Positions 1 through 8,673 of a DNA stretch of 23,827 nucleotides are shown here, one piece after another. The stretch spans positions 1 to 23,827 of the forward strand of contig DIEQ01000053.1 in assembly GCA_002418705.1 (NCBI GenBank). Direction: 5' to 3'. The DNA is from Mageeibacillus sp. UBA5770. GTDB taxonomy: Bacteria; Bacillota_A; Clostridia; Saccharofermentanales; Saccharofermentanaceae. How positions within the stretch are numbered: position 1 is the stretch's first letter; each line of letters opens with the position of its first letter. The notes under the pieces are model-generated. The model saw only the letters and a program-made list of their open reading frames with translations, did not search any database and was not told the DNA's origin. A program made the position numbers and the translations under genes.

Positions 1-291
1 ACAAAAGAGGATCTTAAGGGTATGATTCGTGTCGGCGAGAAGATAACGATTGAATTCCTCTCCGGCGATCCGCAGGACCATATTGAATGGGTTTCAGATC
101 TGCCATTTATCGCTTCCGCTTCGACACAGAACCACAACCTGCTGATAACGACCGAGCGCGGACATAACGGGCTGAGCAATATACTCTCGGCAGTCCATGA
201 CAAAGGTATTCAGATCGGCCGTGTATACTGTGAACTTCCGACATTAAATGACGTGTTCCTGGAGATTACCGGCAAAGAATTAAGAGACTGA
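1..291 (+). CDS. ABC exporter ATP-binding protein, C-terminal end (5' partial)
   Basis: The reading frame is open from base 1 to the TGA at 289-291, so only the last 96 codons are present and the start and all nucleotide-binding motifs lie outside the window. What remains resembles the accessory C-terminal domain found after the ATPase core in DrrA/CcmA-type exporters. It ends in TLNDVFLEITGKELRD, a typical ending of that family. The two genes directly downstream encode ABC-2 permeases, and the first begins 15 bases after this stop, so this is very probably the ATPase of that exporter, acting at the cytoplasmic face of the membrane. The exported substrate is unknown. Confidence 0.8.
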   Translation, partial: TKEDLKGMIRVGEKITIEFLSGDPQDHIEWVSDLPFIASASTQNHNLLITTERGHNGLSNILSAVHDKGIQIGRVYCELPTLNDVFLEITGKELRD

Positions 292-306
292 AGGGAGAGA
301 TGAAAA

Positions 307-1446
307 GTGTTCTGGCATATATTTTCATACCGCCTGAAAAGCACGGTTCGCGACGGGCAGACTATTTTCTGGACTCTGGCGTTCCCCATAATCCTTGTAT
401 CCTTTTTTGCGCTGGCGTTCTCAAATCTCGAAAGCATTACGGATTACAACACAATCAGCCTCGGTCTCGTTAATACTCCGGCTTATCAGGATGATACGAT
501 GTTTAAGTCTCACATTACATCCATTTCTGAGGAGGAAACACCGCTCTTTACTGTAACTATGTTTGATACGAAGGAACAAGCCGATACGGCCCTTTCCGAA
601 AAACAGATCGCCGGTTATATTCTGGAAGATGACACACTTCATCTTACAATCAGCAGCACGGGAATCGACCAGACAATCATGAAGGAATTCCTTGACTGGT
701 ATTTACAGACGGTATCATCCGTCGAAAATATCATTGCAGATGATCCGGCTTCAGCAATGAAGATATCCGGGATTCTATCTGAGAATGTTACCTATATCAC
801 GGATACAAGTGCCAATACCAATAAACCAAACAGCGTTCTCACATATTATTATGCCCTTATTGCCATGTCATGCCTGTACGGTGCTTTCATGGGTGTCAAT
901 GAAGTTACTGCGGTTCAGGCCAATCAGTCTGACAAGGCTGCCAGGCTTAACCTGGCTCCTGTCCATAAGCTTAAAGTATTTGGATATTCACTGTGCGCTG
1001 CTACGATGATTCAGTATCTTTCGATTCTGCTGCTTGTCGCATACATGGCGTTTGTCCTGAAGATCGATTTTGGAAATCAGGTCGGATACATACTTCTCGC
1101 TTCCTTTGCCGGCTGCTGCGCGGGTGTATCTTTCGGTGCCTTTGTCGGCGCTGCAACAAAAAAGGGTGAAGGAATCAAGACGGGACTCATCATTACGCTG
1201 TCGATGACCATGTCGTTTTTAGCCGGACTGATGGTTGCCAACATGAAATATATAGCGACCAAGCAATTACCGATACTGGCCTATATAAACCCTGCAAACC
1301 TCATTGCAGATGCGTTTTATGCCCTTTATTTCTACGACACATATGATCGGTACTTCCTGAATGTCGGGCTTCTGTTTGCCTTTGCATTTGTCTTCTACCT
1401 GATCGTCTACCTAATCATGAGGAGGCAGCAGTATGAAAGTATTTAA
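307..1446 (+). CDS. ABC-2 type transporter permease, first of a pair
   Basis: This 379-residue membrane protein has the ABC-2 export permease layout. An N-terminal membrane segment (about residues 20-40) is followed by a roughly 140-residue hydrophilic, probably extracellular domain, and then five further hydrophobic segments in the C-terminal half, ending in a short basic tail. The start is GTG at 307, chosen because AGGGAG at 292-297 lies nine bases upstream. An ATG at 300 is in another frame. It follows the ATPase by 15 bases and overlaps the second permease by 14 bases, so the three genes form one operon. The two permeases probably form the channel as a heterodimer. Substrate (drug, peptide or lipid) is not determinable here. 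Confidence 0.85.
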   Translation: MFWHIFSYRLKSTVRDGQTIFWTLAFPIILVSFFALAFSNLESITDYNTISLGLVNTPAYQDDTMFKSHITSISEEETPLFTVTMFDTKEQADTALSEKQIAGYILEDDTLHLTISSTGIDQTIMKEFLDWYLQTVSSVENIIADDPASAMKISGILSENVTYITDTSANTNKPNSVLTYYYALIAMSCLYGAFMGVNEVTAVQANQSDKAARLNLAPVHKLKVFGYSLCAATMIQYLSILLLVAYMAFVLKIDFGNQVGYILLASFAGCCAGVSFGAFVGAATKKGEGIKTGLIITLSMTMSFLAGLMVANMKYIATKQLPILAYINPANLIADAFYALYFYDTYDRYFLNVGLLFAFAFVFYLIVYLIMRRQQYESI

Positions 1447-2617
1447 AGTATATTTCAAAATAATAAGAAGCAACCTGCCCATGCTTTCCATTTACATTGT
1501 CATTTTTATGCTCTTTGCCGTAATTCTTTCTATGTATGGCGGAGGCTCGTCGACAAATACGTTTACCGAGGTCAAAAACCGGGTCATGATTATCAACCAC
1601 GACGACTCTACCCCTTTGACGGATGGAATCAAAGATTACCTCGGTGAAAAAAGCATCATCGTTCCTACAGCCAAGGATGAGTATGCAATAAAAGACGCTC
1701 TTTTTTACGAGGATGCAGCTTATATCCTGACAATTCCCGAGGGCTTTTCCGAAGATTTCCTCACAGGAGAACATAAGCTGTCCTTGGGCAAGATGGCCGT
1801 TCCGAACTCCCAGGCCGGAGTACAGCTTGATATGCTGATCGAGAAATATTTAAATAATTTCAACTTGTATGTTGAGGCTAAGGGCATTATACCTACGGAT
1901 GAGGCTGCGTTGATCGAGACTGCAGCACTCGTTAAAGATGACCTCTCAAAAGAGACGGATGTCATCTGGACGGGAGCTGCTCCAAAGGATTCCATTTTCA
2001 AAGCAGGAGCATTCTTCAGTTACCTTCCGTATTCGATGCTTTCGATTATGATCCTGGCCGTATCCTCAATCATGCAGGTATTTTCAAAAGGAGACCTGAA
2101 GAAGCGCATGCAGTGCGCACCGACGCCGGCAACCAGAATTAATCTTGAACTTCTTCTGGGAAATCTCTGTTTTGCAGTTGTTGTATGGATCTTTATGACG
2201 ATTCTTGCCCTGCTTCTGACCGGAACGTCCATTGTGGACAACAGAATGCAGCTGATGATACTAAATGCCCTCGTTTTTTCAATCACTGCCCTGAGTCTGA
2301 GCTTTCTGCTGGGTTATCTTATCAAAGGGCCCGGGGCACAGCACTCGGTAGCCAACGTGGTAGCACTTGGGACCAGCTTTATCAGCGGTGTTTTTGTACC
2401 GCAGTCCCTTCTGGGTGATACTGTAAAGCACGTCGCCAGTTTCACTCCGACTTACTGGTATGTTACAGCGGTAAGCGATATCACTGCTCTCAATTCTTTC
2501 TCCTGGGCTGATACCCGGTCGATTTATATGGGAATGCTGATCCAATTTGTATTCGCAGCGGCCTTTCTGGTCGTAGCGCTCGTTCTCGGAAGACAGAGAA
2601 AAAGAAAAACCGTATAA
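1433..2617 (+). CDS. ABC-2 type transporter permease, second of a pair
   Basis: This 394-residue protein has the same architecture as the preceding permease: an N-terminal membrane helix (about residues 15-38), a hydrophilic domain to about residue 190, and five to six hydrophobic segments. It ends with a basic tail (GRQRKRKTV). Its ATG lies inside the end of the upstream gene, with GAGGAGGCAG just before it as ribosome binding site, which indicates translational coupling. With the partial ATPase and the first permease it would form an export complex in the cytoplasmic membrane. The hairpin at 2663-2705 probably ends the transcript. The two permeases resemble each other only in overall plan, as is common for heterodimeric exporters. 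Confidence 0.85.
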   Translation: MKVFKVYFKIIRSNLPMLSIYIVIFMLFAVILSMYGGGSSTNTFTEVKNRVMIINHDDSTPLTDGIKDYLGEKSIIVPTAKDEYAIKDALFYEDAAYILTIPEGFSEDFLTGEHKLSLGKMAVPNSQAGVQLDMLIEKYLNNFNLYVEAKGIIPTDEAALIETAALVKDDLSKETDVIWTGAAPKDSIFKAGAFFSYLPYSMLSIMILAVSSIMQVFSKGDLKKRMQCAPTPATRINLELLLGNLCFAVVVWIFMTILALLLTGTSIVDNRMQLMILNALVFSITALSLSFLLGYLIKGPGAQHSVANVVALGTSFISGVFVPQSLLGDTVKHVASFTPTYWYVTAVSDITALNSFSWADTRSIYMGMLIQFVFAAAFLVVALVLGRQRKRKTV

Positions 2618-2662
2618 GAAGGGTTAAATCAGGATAGGAAGCATATAATCAGATCAAACTAA

Positions 2663-2705
2663 AAAACCTGCAGGTGTCCGGCATTACGGTTCGCCTGCAG
2701 GTTTT
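2663..2705 (+). terminator. Probable rho-independent terminator of the ABC-2 exporter operon
   Basis: AAAACCTGCAGG at 2663-2674 pairs perfectly with CCTGCAGGTTTT at 2694-2705 (12 bp), with a 19-base loop that may contain a further CCG/CGG pair. The right arm ends in four T, followed by the T-rich GTTGTT. It lies 46 bases after the second permease stop. Confidence 0.75.
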
Positions 2706-2759
2706 GTTGTTAAAGTATACTATAGAATTCCAAAACAGGAGAAATTAATGTGTAAAACC

Positions 2760-2842
2760 TACAAAAAACGGACGGTTAGTTCTTTTTTTGAGACAATCCT
2801 GTAGAAAACTAGGTTTTTTGTAAATCCTGACTACCGTATCAT
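2760..2842 (+). promoter_or_regulatory. Imperfect dyad and -10-like element upstream of the binding-protein gene
   Basis: TACAAAAAAC at 2760-2769 is the exact inverse of GTTTTTTGTA at 2813-2822. Just inside and outside these arms, ACGGTTAGT (2773-2781) nearly inverts ACTACCGT (2830-2837). TATCAT at 2837-2842 matches a -10 box at five of six positions, but there is no good -35 box 17 bases upstream. A weak -35 next to a dyad is what an activator-dependent promoter would look like, and an AraC-type response regulator is encoded in the same cluster. The assignment is inference. Confidence 0.35.
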
Positions 2843-2893
2843 TAACTTACAAGTTACAAATTGCATTTCACATAACACGGAGGAGGATTCGAA

Positions 2894-4009
2894 ATGAAGA
2901 AAATTTTGTCTATTTGTTTGGCAATGAGCATGATGATTGGCCTTGCTGCATGTTCAGGAACTGCAGCCGGAACACAAGCTTCAAAAGCCGCAGAGGTAAC
3001 AACGCAGGCTGCTGCAACAGAAGCTGCCGGAGCAGAATCAACACAAGCCGTTACTGCAGAAGCAACGGAAGCCGTAAAGCTCACAGGAGATCTAGTCATT
3101 TACTGCCCGCATCCGTTGGAATTCATCGAGCCTTTGGTCAATGAATTTGAATCAGTAACGGATATTAAAGTTGAAGTCATAGCAGCAGGTACAGGAGAAC
3201 TTCTCAAAAGAGTTGAATCAGAACAGGCAAATCCTCTTGGCGATATCTTCTGGGGCGGCTCGCTTTCAACAATGACACCTTCCATGGATCTTTTTGAAAA
3301 TTATCAGTCCGTAAACGAAGAGTTTGTTCAAGAGGGAATGAAGAATGTCGAAGGACCTCTTACCAGATTCACAGATATTCCCAGTGTTCTTATGGTCAAT
3401 ACGGACCTTGTCGGGGACATTGAAATTAACGGCTATGAAGATTTGCTGAATCCTGAACTCAAGGGTAAAATTGCCATGTGTGACCCTTCCAAATCTTCCT
3501 CTTCTTATGAGCACCTGATCAATATGCTGTACGCCATGGGCAACGGAGATCCTGACGCCGGCTGGTCCTATGTTGAGCAGTTCTGTGAGAACCTTGACGG
3601 CAAATTGCTGAGCGGATCTTCGGCTGTATACAAAGGAGTTGCAGATGGTGAGTATGTTGTAGGCCTCACTTTTGAAGAAGGCGGAGCAAAATATGTAGCT
3701 GACGGTGCTCCTGTAGAACTTGTTTATATGGAAGAAGGAGTAATCTCCAAGCCTGACGGCGTCTATATTATTAAAAACGCACAGAATATGGATAACGCCA
3801 AAGCCTTTATCGACTTTGTTACCAGTAAAGAAGCACAGACAATTATCGTAGAACAGCTGAATCGCCGTTCTGTAAGAACAGATGTCGCAGCGCCAAGTTA
3901 TCTGCTTCCTAAGGAAGACATCAACATTATCTATGACGATCCTGAATTAGTCGTTGCCAGTAAGGATGCATGGATTGAGAAATTTACGGATATTTTTACA
4001 AGTTTCTAA
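2894..4009 (+). CDS. AfuA/FbpA-type extracellular solute-binding lipoprotein
   Basis: This 371-residue protein begins with a lipoprotein signal peptide (LAAC, predicted lipidated Cys20). An Ala/Thr/Glu-rich linker runs to about residue 63, followed by a type II periplasmic-binding fold starting at GDLVIYCPHP. The GKIAMCDP and GVYIIKNAQNMDNAKAFIDF segments are typical of the COG1840 (AfuA/FbpA) group. GGAGGAGG lies seven bases before the ATG. Iron-binding members carry a pair of adjacent tyrosines in the second lobe. Here the corresponding stretch reads LTFEEGG (Glu261, Glu262) with no such pair, so an iron ligand is doubtful. Other members bind sugar phosphates, 2-aminoethylphosphonate or polyamines. 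It would capture ligand outside the membrane and deliver it to the permease encoded downstream. Confidence 0.85.
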   Translation: MKKILSICLAMSMMIGLAACSGTAAGTQASKAAEVTTQAAATEAAGAESTQAVTAEATEAVKLTGDLVIYCPHPLEFIEPLVNEFESVTDIKVEVIAAGTGELLKRVESEQANPLGDIFWGGSLSTMTPSMDLFENYQSVNEEFVQEGMKNVEGPLTRFTDIPSVLMVNTDLVGDIEINGYEDLLNPELKGKIAMCDPSKSSSSYEHLINMLYAMGNGDPDAGWSYVEQFCENLDGKLLSGSSAVYKGVADGEYVVGLTFEEGGAKYVADGAPVELVYMEEGVISKPDGVYIIKNAQNMDNAKAFIDFVTSKEAQTIIVEQLNRRSVRTDVAAPSYLLPKEDINIIYDDPELVVASKDAWIEKFTDIFTSF

Positions 4010-4043
4010 GCCTTTCGAATAAGACAATCATAGCAACAGGTAA

Positions 4044-4081
4044 GGGTAAGCTCGCAATTCTGTTGAGAGCTTACCCTTTTT
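4044..4081 (+). terminator. Intra-operon terminator between binding protein and ATPase
   Basis: GGGTAAGCTC (4044-4053) pairs perfectly with GAGCTTACCC (4067-4076) around a 13-base loop and is followed by TTTTT (4077-4081). The hairpin sits between the binding-protein stop and the ATPase start, so it probably lets only part of the transcripts continue. That would give an excess of binding protein over transporter core. Confidence 0.8.
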
Positions 4082-4118
4082 CAAAAAACAGATGCGGGCT
4101 GCGAAGGAGAAACTGGCC

Positions 4119-5237
4119 ATGAGCGATTCAATTAACATTGAAAATGTAGTTAAAAAATATGGTGATCTGACGATTATTCCTGATTTGTCTGTAAAGATTA
4201 TTGATGGAGAGTTCTTTACACTTTTAGGGCCGTCCGGCTGCGGCAAGACAACTTTGCTTCGCATGATCGCAGGGTTTAACAGTATTGAAGGCGGTCTGGT
4301 TAAGTTCAATAAAAATATCATCAACGATATCCCCGCTCACAAGAGAAATATTGGCATGGTTTTCCAGAATTATGCTATTTTCCCTCATCTGACAGTACGT
4401 CAAAATGTAGAATATGGCTTGAAAATCAGAAAAATGAAAAAAGCGGAGATGAAACAAAAGGTTGATGAGATATTGGCAACCGTTCAGATTGAAGATTATC
4501 AGGATCGCCTTCCTGAGAAGCTATCCGGGGGACAGCAGCAGAGAGTCGCCCTGGCCAGAGCCATAGTCATTCATCCCGATGTGCTTCTGATGGATGAACC
4601 GCTGTCCAACCTCGACGCCAAGCTGAGAATTGAGATGAGAAGCGCTATCCGCGAGGTCCAGAAGAAGGTCGGCATTACCACTGTCTACGTAACACACGAT
4701 CAGGAAGAAGCCCTGGCCATATCAGACAGAATTGCTGTTATGCATGCAGGTACAATACAGCAGATCGGGGCGCCGGAAGAGATATACACGCGTCCGACCA
4801 ATATATTTGTATCCACGTTTATCGGACATTCGAATTTGTTCCGCGGTGTTTTTGGAAAAGACAGCACGGGCAGATATGTGATGTTCAGTGACGGGTATAA
4901 GTCTTATATGGACAATCTTTCAGATAATTGCACGGAAGGCATGCCTGTAGTCATATCGGTAAGGCCGGAAGAGTTTATTCTGGCCGGAGAGGGCGTACAG
5001 GTTACCGTTAAAAACTGCACGTTCCTGGGCAAATATACAAATTACGAATTAGAGCTTTCCGAGTCTATGATACTTAAGGATCAGGCATCCATTCAATATT
5101 CTCAGGATGTCGGACAGGCAATCAAAATATATAAAGTGGGTGACAAGCTTACACTTAAGCCCAATGCAGCTAAAATGAATGTCTTTTCGGAAGATGGAAA
5201 GAAGAGTTTGATTAAGGATGTGAGCAAAAATGATTAA
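4119..5237 (+). CDS. ABC uptake transporter ATP-binding protein (FbpC/PotA type)
   Basis: This 372-residue ATPase has Walker A GPSGCGKTT at residues 37-45, signature LSGGQQQR from 135, Walker B LLMDEP with Asp159 and Glu160, and switch His193 in VTHDQEEA. A C-terminal TOBE-like domain of about 130 residues follows, as in the FbpC/PotA/MalK group. The frame is open to an ATG at 4092, but AAGGAG at 4104-4109 fits the ATG at 4119, which also gives the usual N-terminus. The end overlaps the permease gene by eight bases. It hydrolyses ATP to drive import of the solute bound by the upstream lipoprotein. The motifs do not identify the substrate, and annotation as an iron or spermidine transporter would be only by family. 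Confidence 0.9.
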   Translation: MSDSINIENVVKKYGDLTIIPDLSVKIIDGEFFTLLGPSGCGKTTLLRMIAGFNSIEGGLVKFNKNIINDIPAHKRNIGMVFQNYAIFPHLTVRQNVEYGLKIRKMKKAEMKQKVDEILATVQIEDYQDRLPEKLSGGQQQRVALARAIVIHPDVLLMDEPLSNLDAKLRIEMRSAIREVQKKVGITTVYVTHDQEEALAISDRIAVMHAGTIQQIGAPEEIYTRPTNIFVSTFIGHSNLFRGVFGKDSTGRYVMFSDGYKSYMDNLSDNCTEGMPVVISVRPEEFILAGEGVQVTVKNCTFLGKYTNYELELSESMILKDQASIQYSQDVGQAIKIYKVGDKLTLKPNAAKMNVFSEDGKKSLIKDVSKND

Positions 5238-6888
5238 GAAACCACATTTCAAATTTGATTTCTGGACAATAGTGACGCTGGGCATTGTAATTGTTTTTGC
5301 ATTATTTCTGGCATATCCGCTTTTTTCACTGTTTGCCAGCGGCTTCAGGGATCCGGAAACCCAGCAGTTTACAATGGACAATTTCGCGAAGTTCTTTACT
5401 AAGAAATACTACCTGAGAGCCCTTGGGCATAGCTTTCTTGTTACGGCCTGCACCACTGTCCTGGCCGTTGCCATTGGCGCGCCGCTTGCCTATGCAACCA
5501 CAGTATTTAAAATCAGGGGCAAAGGGCTGGTTGATGTGCTGGTTATCATATCCATGCTGTCCCCTCCTTTTATCGGTGCGTATTCATGGATTATCCTCGG
5601 TGGAAGAAGCGGGACGATCACTGCTTTTTTCAAGGAAGTATTTGGAATAACAACGCCGTCCATTTACGGCTTCGGCGGTATTCTGCTTGTACTAACCTTG
5701 AAGCTGTATCCCTTTATTTATCTGTATACCAAAGGAGCTTTGAAGAAAGTTGATGTCTCCTTAAGCGAAGCTGCGGAAAGTCTCGGGTGCAGTGCCTTCA
5801 GAAAAGTCACAACCGTTATTATTCCGCTTATTGCGCCTACCATTCTGGCCGGCTCGCTTCTCGTATTTATGAACGCGCTGGCTGACTTTGGAACACCCAT
5901 GCTGATTGGTGAAGGGTACACAGTCATGCCGGTACTTATTTACAGTGAGTTTATCAGCGAAATGGGAGGACAGGCAAACTTTGCAGCTGCACTGGCTGTC
6001 ATTCTGGTTGTCATTACCGGCATTATGTTCCTGGCACAGAAATACGTTGTTAATAAGAAATCATTTACAATGAGTTCCCTTCGTCCCATTCAGGCCAAAC
6101 AAATTCACGGCTTGAAGAATTTGCTGCTGCATGTACTCGTCTATATAGTTGTAATGCTATCGATTATTCCTCAGATTACTGTTATTTTCACTTCCTTTAA
6201 AGCAACAAGAGGAGCGATGTTTGCTGAAGGATTTTCGCTGGACAGTTACAAATCAATTTTTAAGAATCTCGGAACTCCCATAATTAATACATATAAGTTT
6301 GGATTTATTGCACTTGTTATCATTGTTGTAATGGCAATGTTTATTGCCTATATAACAACCAGAAGAAAGAGCTGGCTGACAAATTCGATTGATTCGATGA
6401 CAATGTTCCCCTATATTATTCCGGGTTCTGTCCTGGGCATTACGCTTCTCCTGGCATTCAATGACAAGCCGATGCTTTTGAGTGGTACGGCTGCGATTAT
6501 TATCATAGCATTTGTTGTACGGCGCCTTCCATATACCCTGCGTTCAAGTGCAGCGATTCTGTACCAGATAAGTCCGAGTATGGAAGAGGCCGCTATCAGT
6601 CTTGGAGACTCGCCTGTTAAGACCTTCTTCAAAGTTACTGCTGTTATGATGATGCCGGGTGTTCTTTCAGGTGCCATTCTCAGTTGGATTACGATAATTA
6701 ATGAATTAAGCGCATCTGTAATTCTCTATACCGGCAGTACCCGGACCATGTCCGTCGCGATCTATACGGAGGTTATCCGGGCAAGCTATGGTACGGCTGC
6801 AGCCCTGGCGAGTATTCTTACGCTGACAACAATCGCATCTCTTCTTTTATTCTTCAAATTATCCGGCAGTAAAGAGGTAAGTCTTTAA
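5230..6888 (+). CDS. Double-domain ABC permease (FbpB/AfuB type)
   Basis: This 552-residue membrane protein contains two fused binding-protein-dependent permease domains of about 270 residues each, with about twelve hydrophobic segments. Each half carries the EAA loop that contacts the ATPase: EAAESLG from residue 180 and EEAAISLG from residue 452. Length and duplication are typical of FbpB/AfuB-type permeases, so one polypeptide supplies both channel halves. Its ATG lies eight bases inside the end of the ATPase gene, indicating translational coupling. It forms the membrane channel for the ligand of the lipoprotein at 2894-4009. The sensor kinase gene follows after a short gap without a clear terminator, suggesting co-transcription. 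Confidence 0.9.
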   Translation: MIKKPHFKFDFWTIVTLGIVIVFALFLAYPLFSLFASGFRDPETQQFTMDNFAKFFTKKYYLRALGHSFLVTACTTVLAVAIGAPLAYATTVFKIRGKGLVDVLVIISMLSPPFIGAYSWIILGGRSGTITAFFKEVFGITTPSIYGFGGILLVLTLKLYPFIYLYTKGALKKVDVSLSEAAESLGCSAFRKVTTVIIPLIAPTILAGSLLVFMNALADFGTPMLIGEGYTVMPVLIYSEFISEMGGQANFAAALAVILVVITGIMFLAQKYVVNKKSFTMSSLRPIQAKQIHGLKNLLLHVLVYIVVMLSIIPQITVIFTSFKATRGAMFAEGFSLDSYKSIFKNLGTPIINTYKFGFIALVIIVVMAMFIAYITTRRKSWLTNSIDSMTMFPYIIPGSVLGITLLLAFNDKPMLLSGTAAIIIIAFVVRRLPYTLRSSAAILYQISPSMEEAAISLGDSPVKTFFKVTAVMMMPGVLSGAILSWITIINELSASVILYTGSTRTMSVAIYTEVIRASYGTAAALASILTLTTIASLLLFFKLSGSKEVSL

Positions 6889-6954
6889 GGCAGGGCAGAT
6901 TAGGTGTGCCGGTCTTTTGATGGTAAAATAAATTAGTTGGCAGGGAGATTCGGA

Positions 6955-8673
6955 GTGCGTACCGTGAAGAAAGACAAACACAGCTACTTTAAAGATGACA
7001 TGCGACGGACGCTGCTTCTGTACGCAATAGTTCCTGTCGCACTTTTAACGGTAGTCTGTCTGTTTCTTTTTGCGGGAGCCTGGCTTTATTCTCTTGAGAA
7101 AACAAACCGCAGTGATAATATCCGGATCACGAATGACATCGAAAAGACCGTCACAGCCTATATTGAAATGACAAATAAATTAGCACAGCAGCCGGACATT
7201 CTCGAAGGAGAAGTGGACACCGGGATAAGAGTTGAAATCTTTGAAGAGATCTATCATATATCCAATGAACTGGACCGGAAAGCATATTTATATGTATTTG
7301 ATAAGGCATTGCTTCCTGTGATTTCGTCGACCAAGACGGTTCCGGATTATTTAGACGGAACAGCTTATGCCAACTGGGGTATTTTTAGAATATTAAATCA
7401 AAATCCTGGTGAACTGGCGATGAAGCTTGTCAGGGATGAGGTCACAGATACTATGCAGCTTGTTATCGGCAAAGCGATGATCAGGATGGGCGAAATTGAG
7501 GGTTATGTTGTCTTTACGATAGACAGTAAACAATTCCAGAAGATCATTGCCGAGCAGGATTCCCAGACAGTCATTACCGATGAGAACGGTTGGGTCTTCT
7601 TAAATAACAATTACACTTTTCTCAACAATCTTAACCGGTTTGACCTGAAAGGACAAAGAGCGAACGGCAATATTGAGAATGAATACGGAAAATATTACAT
7701 AAGTTCCACGGCCATTCTGGATAACAGTATCCAAATCTATTCAATCACGTCACTGGGCAATCAGATAACGATCTTCCTGGCGATTTTAATCATTCTTCTT
7801 CTTGTTTTTTCAATGATGATTTTAGCAGTATTTATAAGCTCCAAAACAATGGCAGTTAAAAAGACCAGGGACTTCTATGCCATTATTGAGGCTTTTGAAA
7901 AGGTAAAAGAAGGCGACTTGAACACCTATGTCGATATCTCCAGTAATGATGAGCTGTCAGTAATCGGTGAATCCTATAACTTGATGCTTGACAGTCTTAA
8001 AGAGCAGAAAGAGAGAAATAAGGAGATGGGACGACTGGTTGCTGTTTCGCAGTCCAAACAGCTTGAATCACAGTTCGACCCGCACTTCCTGTTTAATACG
8101 CTGGAGAACATTCGATTTATGTGTAAGCTCGAACCGGCGTCTGCAAGCAAGATGATCTTTAATCTGGCAACACTTTTACGGTATAGTGTCAGCAATACGC
8201 AGGAGGAAGTAACGGTCAGGGACGATGTTTTTTATACGAAAAATTATATGAGCATCCTCAAATACCGTTTCAAAGATCGTTTTCACTATTCAATTGATTT
8301 GCCGGATCCTGTGCTTCGGTGCATAATTCCCAAGCTTATTATTCAGCCGATGATCGAGAATTCAATCAAATATGGTTTTAAAGGAAGAGAGAATTTGTCA
8401 GTTGATATCAGCGGGCATATTGAGCGCGGTAACCTGGTGCTCGTATGTACCGATGACGGTGCAGGAATGAACGCAGAGGAACTAAGGGGACTGCAGCAGA
8501 TTATCGCACAAAACACAAATGCAAGCAGTCATACAGGACTTTTCAATATCCACAGAAGAGTTCAGCTCAGATATGGTGAGGAATATGGCATCCAAATCGA
8601 AAGCGAACTGGGAAAAGGGACGTGTGTACGCATTATTTTACCGGCAAAAAGTGAAAACAGCGGAGGTCAGTAA
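6955..8673 (+). CDS. YesM-type sensor histidine kinase with extracellular sensor domain
   Basis: The order is: transmembrane helix (about residues 16-40), an extracellular region of about 225 residues with a Cache-like look, a second helix (about 270-297), HAMP, a His_kinase domain with FDPHFLFN (phosphoacceptor His377), then an ATPase domain with N-box QPMIENSIKYG and DDGAGM. The start is uncertain. GTG at 6955 fits AGGGAG at 6942-6947, TTG at 6937 is in frame upstream, and GTG at 6964 is also possible, giving a protein of about 570 residues. The stop overlaps the regulator start by one base (TAATG). It probably senses the transported solute, or the loaded binding protein, outside the cell and phosphorylates the adjacent regulator. 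Confidence 0.9.
   Translation: MRTVKKDKHSYFKDDMRRTLLLYAIVPVALLTVVCLFLFAGAWLYSLEKTNRSDNIRITNDIEKTVTAYIEMTNKLAQQPDILEGEVDTGIRVEIFEEIYHISNELDRKAYLYVFDKALLPVISSTKTVPDYLDGTAYANWGIFRILNQNPGELAMKLVRDEVTDTMQLVIGKAMIRMGEIEGYVVFTIDSKQFQKIIAEQDSQTVITDENGWVFLNNNYTFLNNLNRFDLKGQRANGNIENEYGKYYISSTAILDNSIQIYSITSLGNQITIFLAILIILLLVFSMMILAVFISSKTMAVKKTRDFYAIIEAFEKVKEGDLNTYVDISSNDELSVIGESYNLMLDSLKEQKERNKEMGRLVAVSQSKQLESQFDPHFLFNTLENIRFMCKLEPASASKMIFNLATLLRYSVSNTQEEVTVRDDVFYTKNYMSILKYRFKDRFHYSIDLPDPVLRCIIPKLIIQPMIENSIKYGFKGRENLSVDISGHIERGNLVLVCTDDGAGMNAEELRGLQQIIAQNTNASSHTGLFNIHRRVQLRYGEEYGIQIESELGKGTCVRIILPAKSENSGGQ

Noticed and set aside
2894..6888. Ferric iron uptake system
   Set aside because: The family name suggests iron, but the binding protein lacks the adjacent tyrosines of ferric-binding members and no iron-related gene is nearby.
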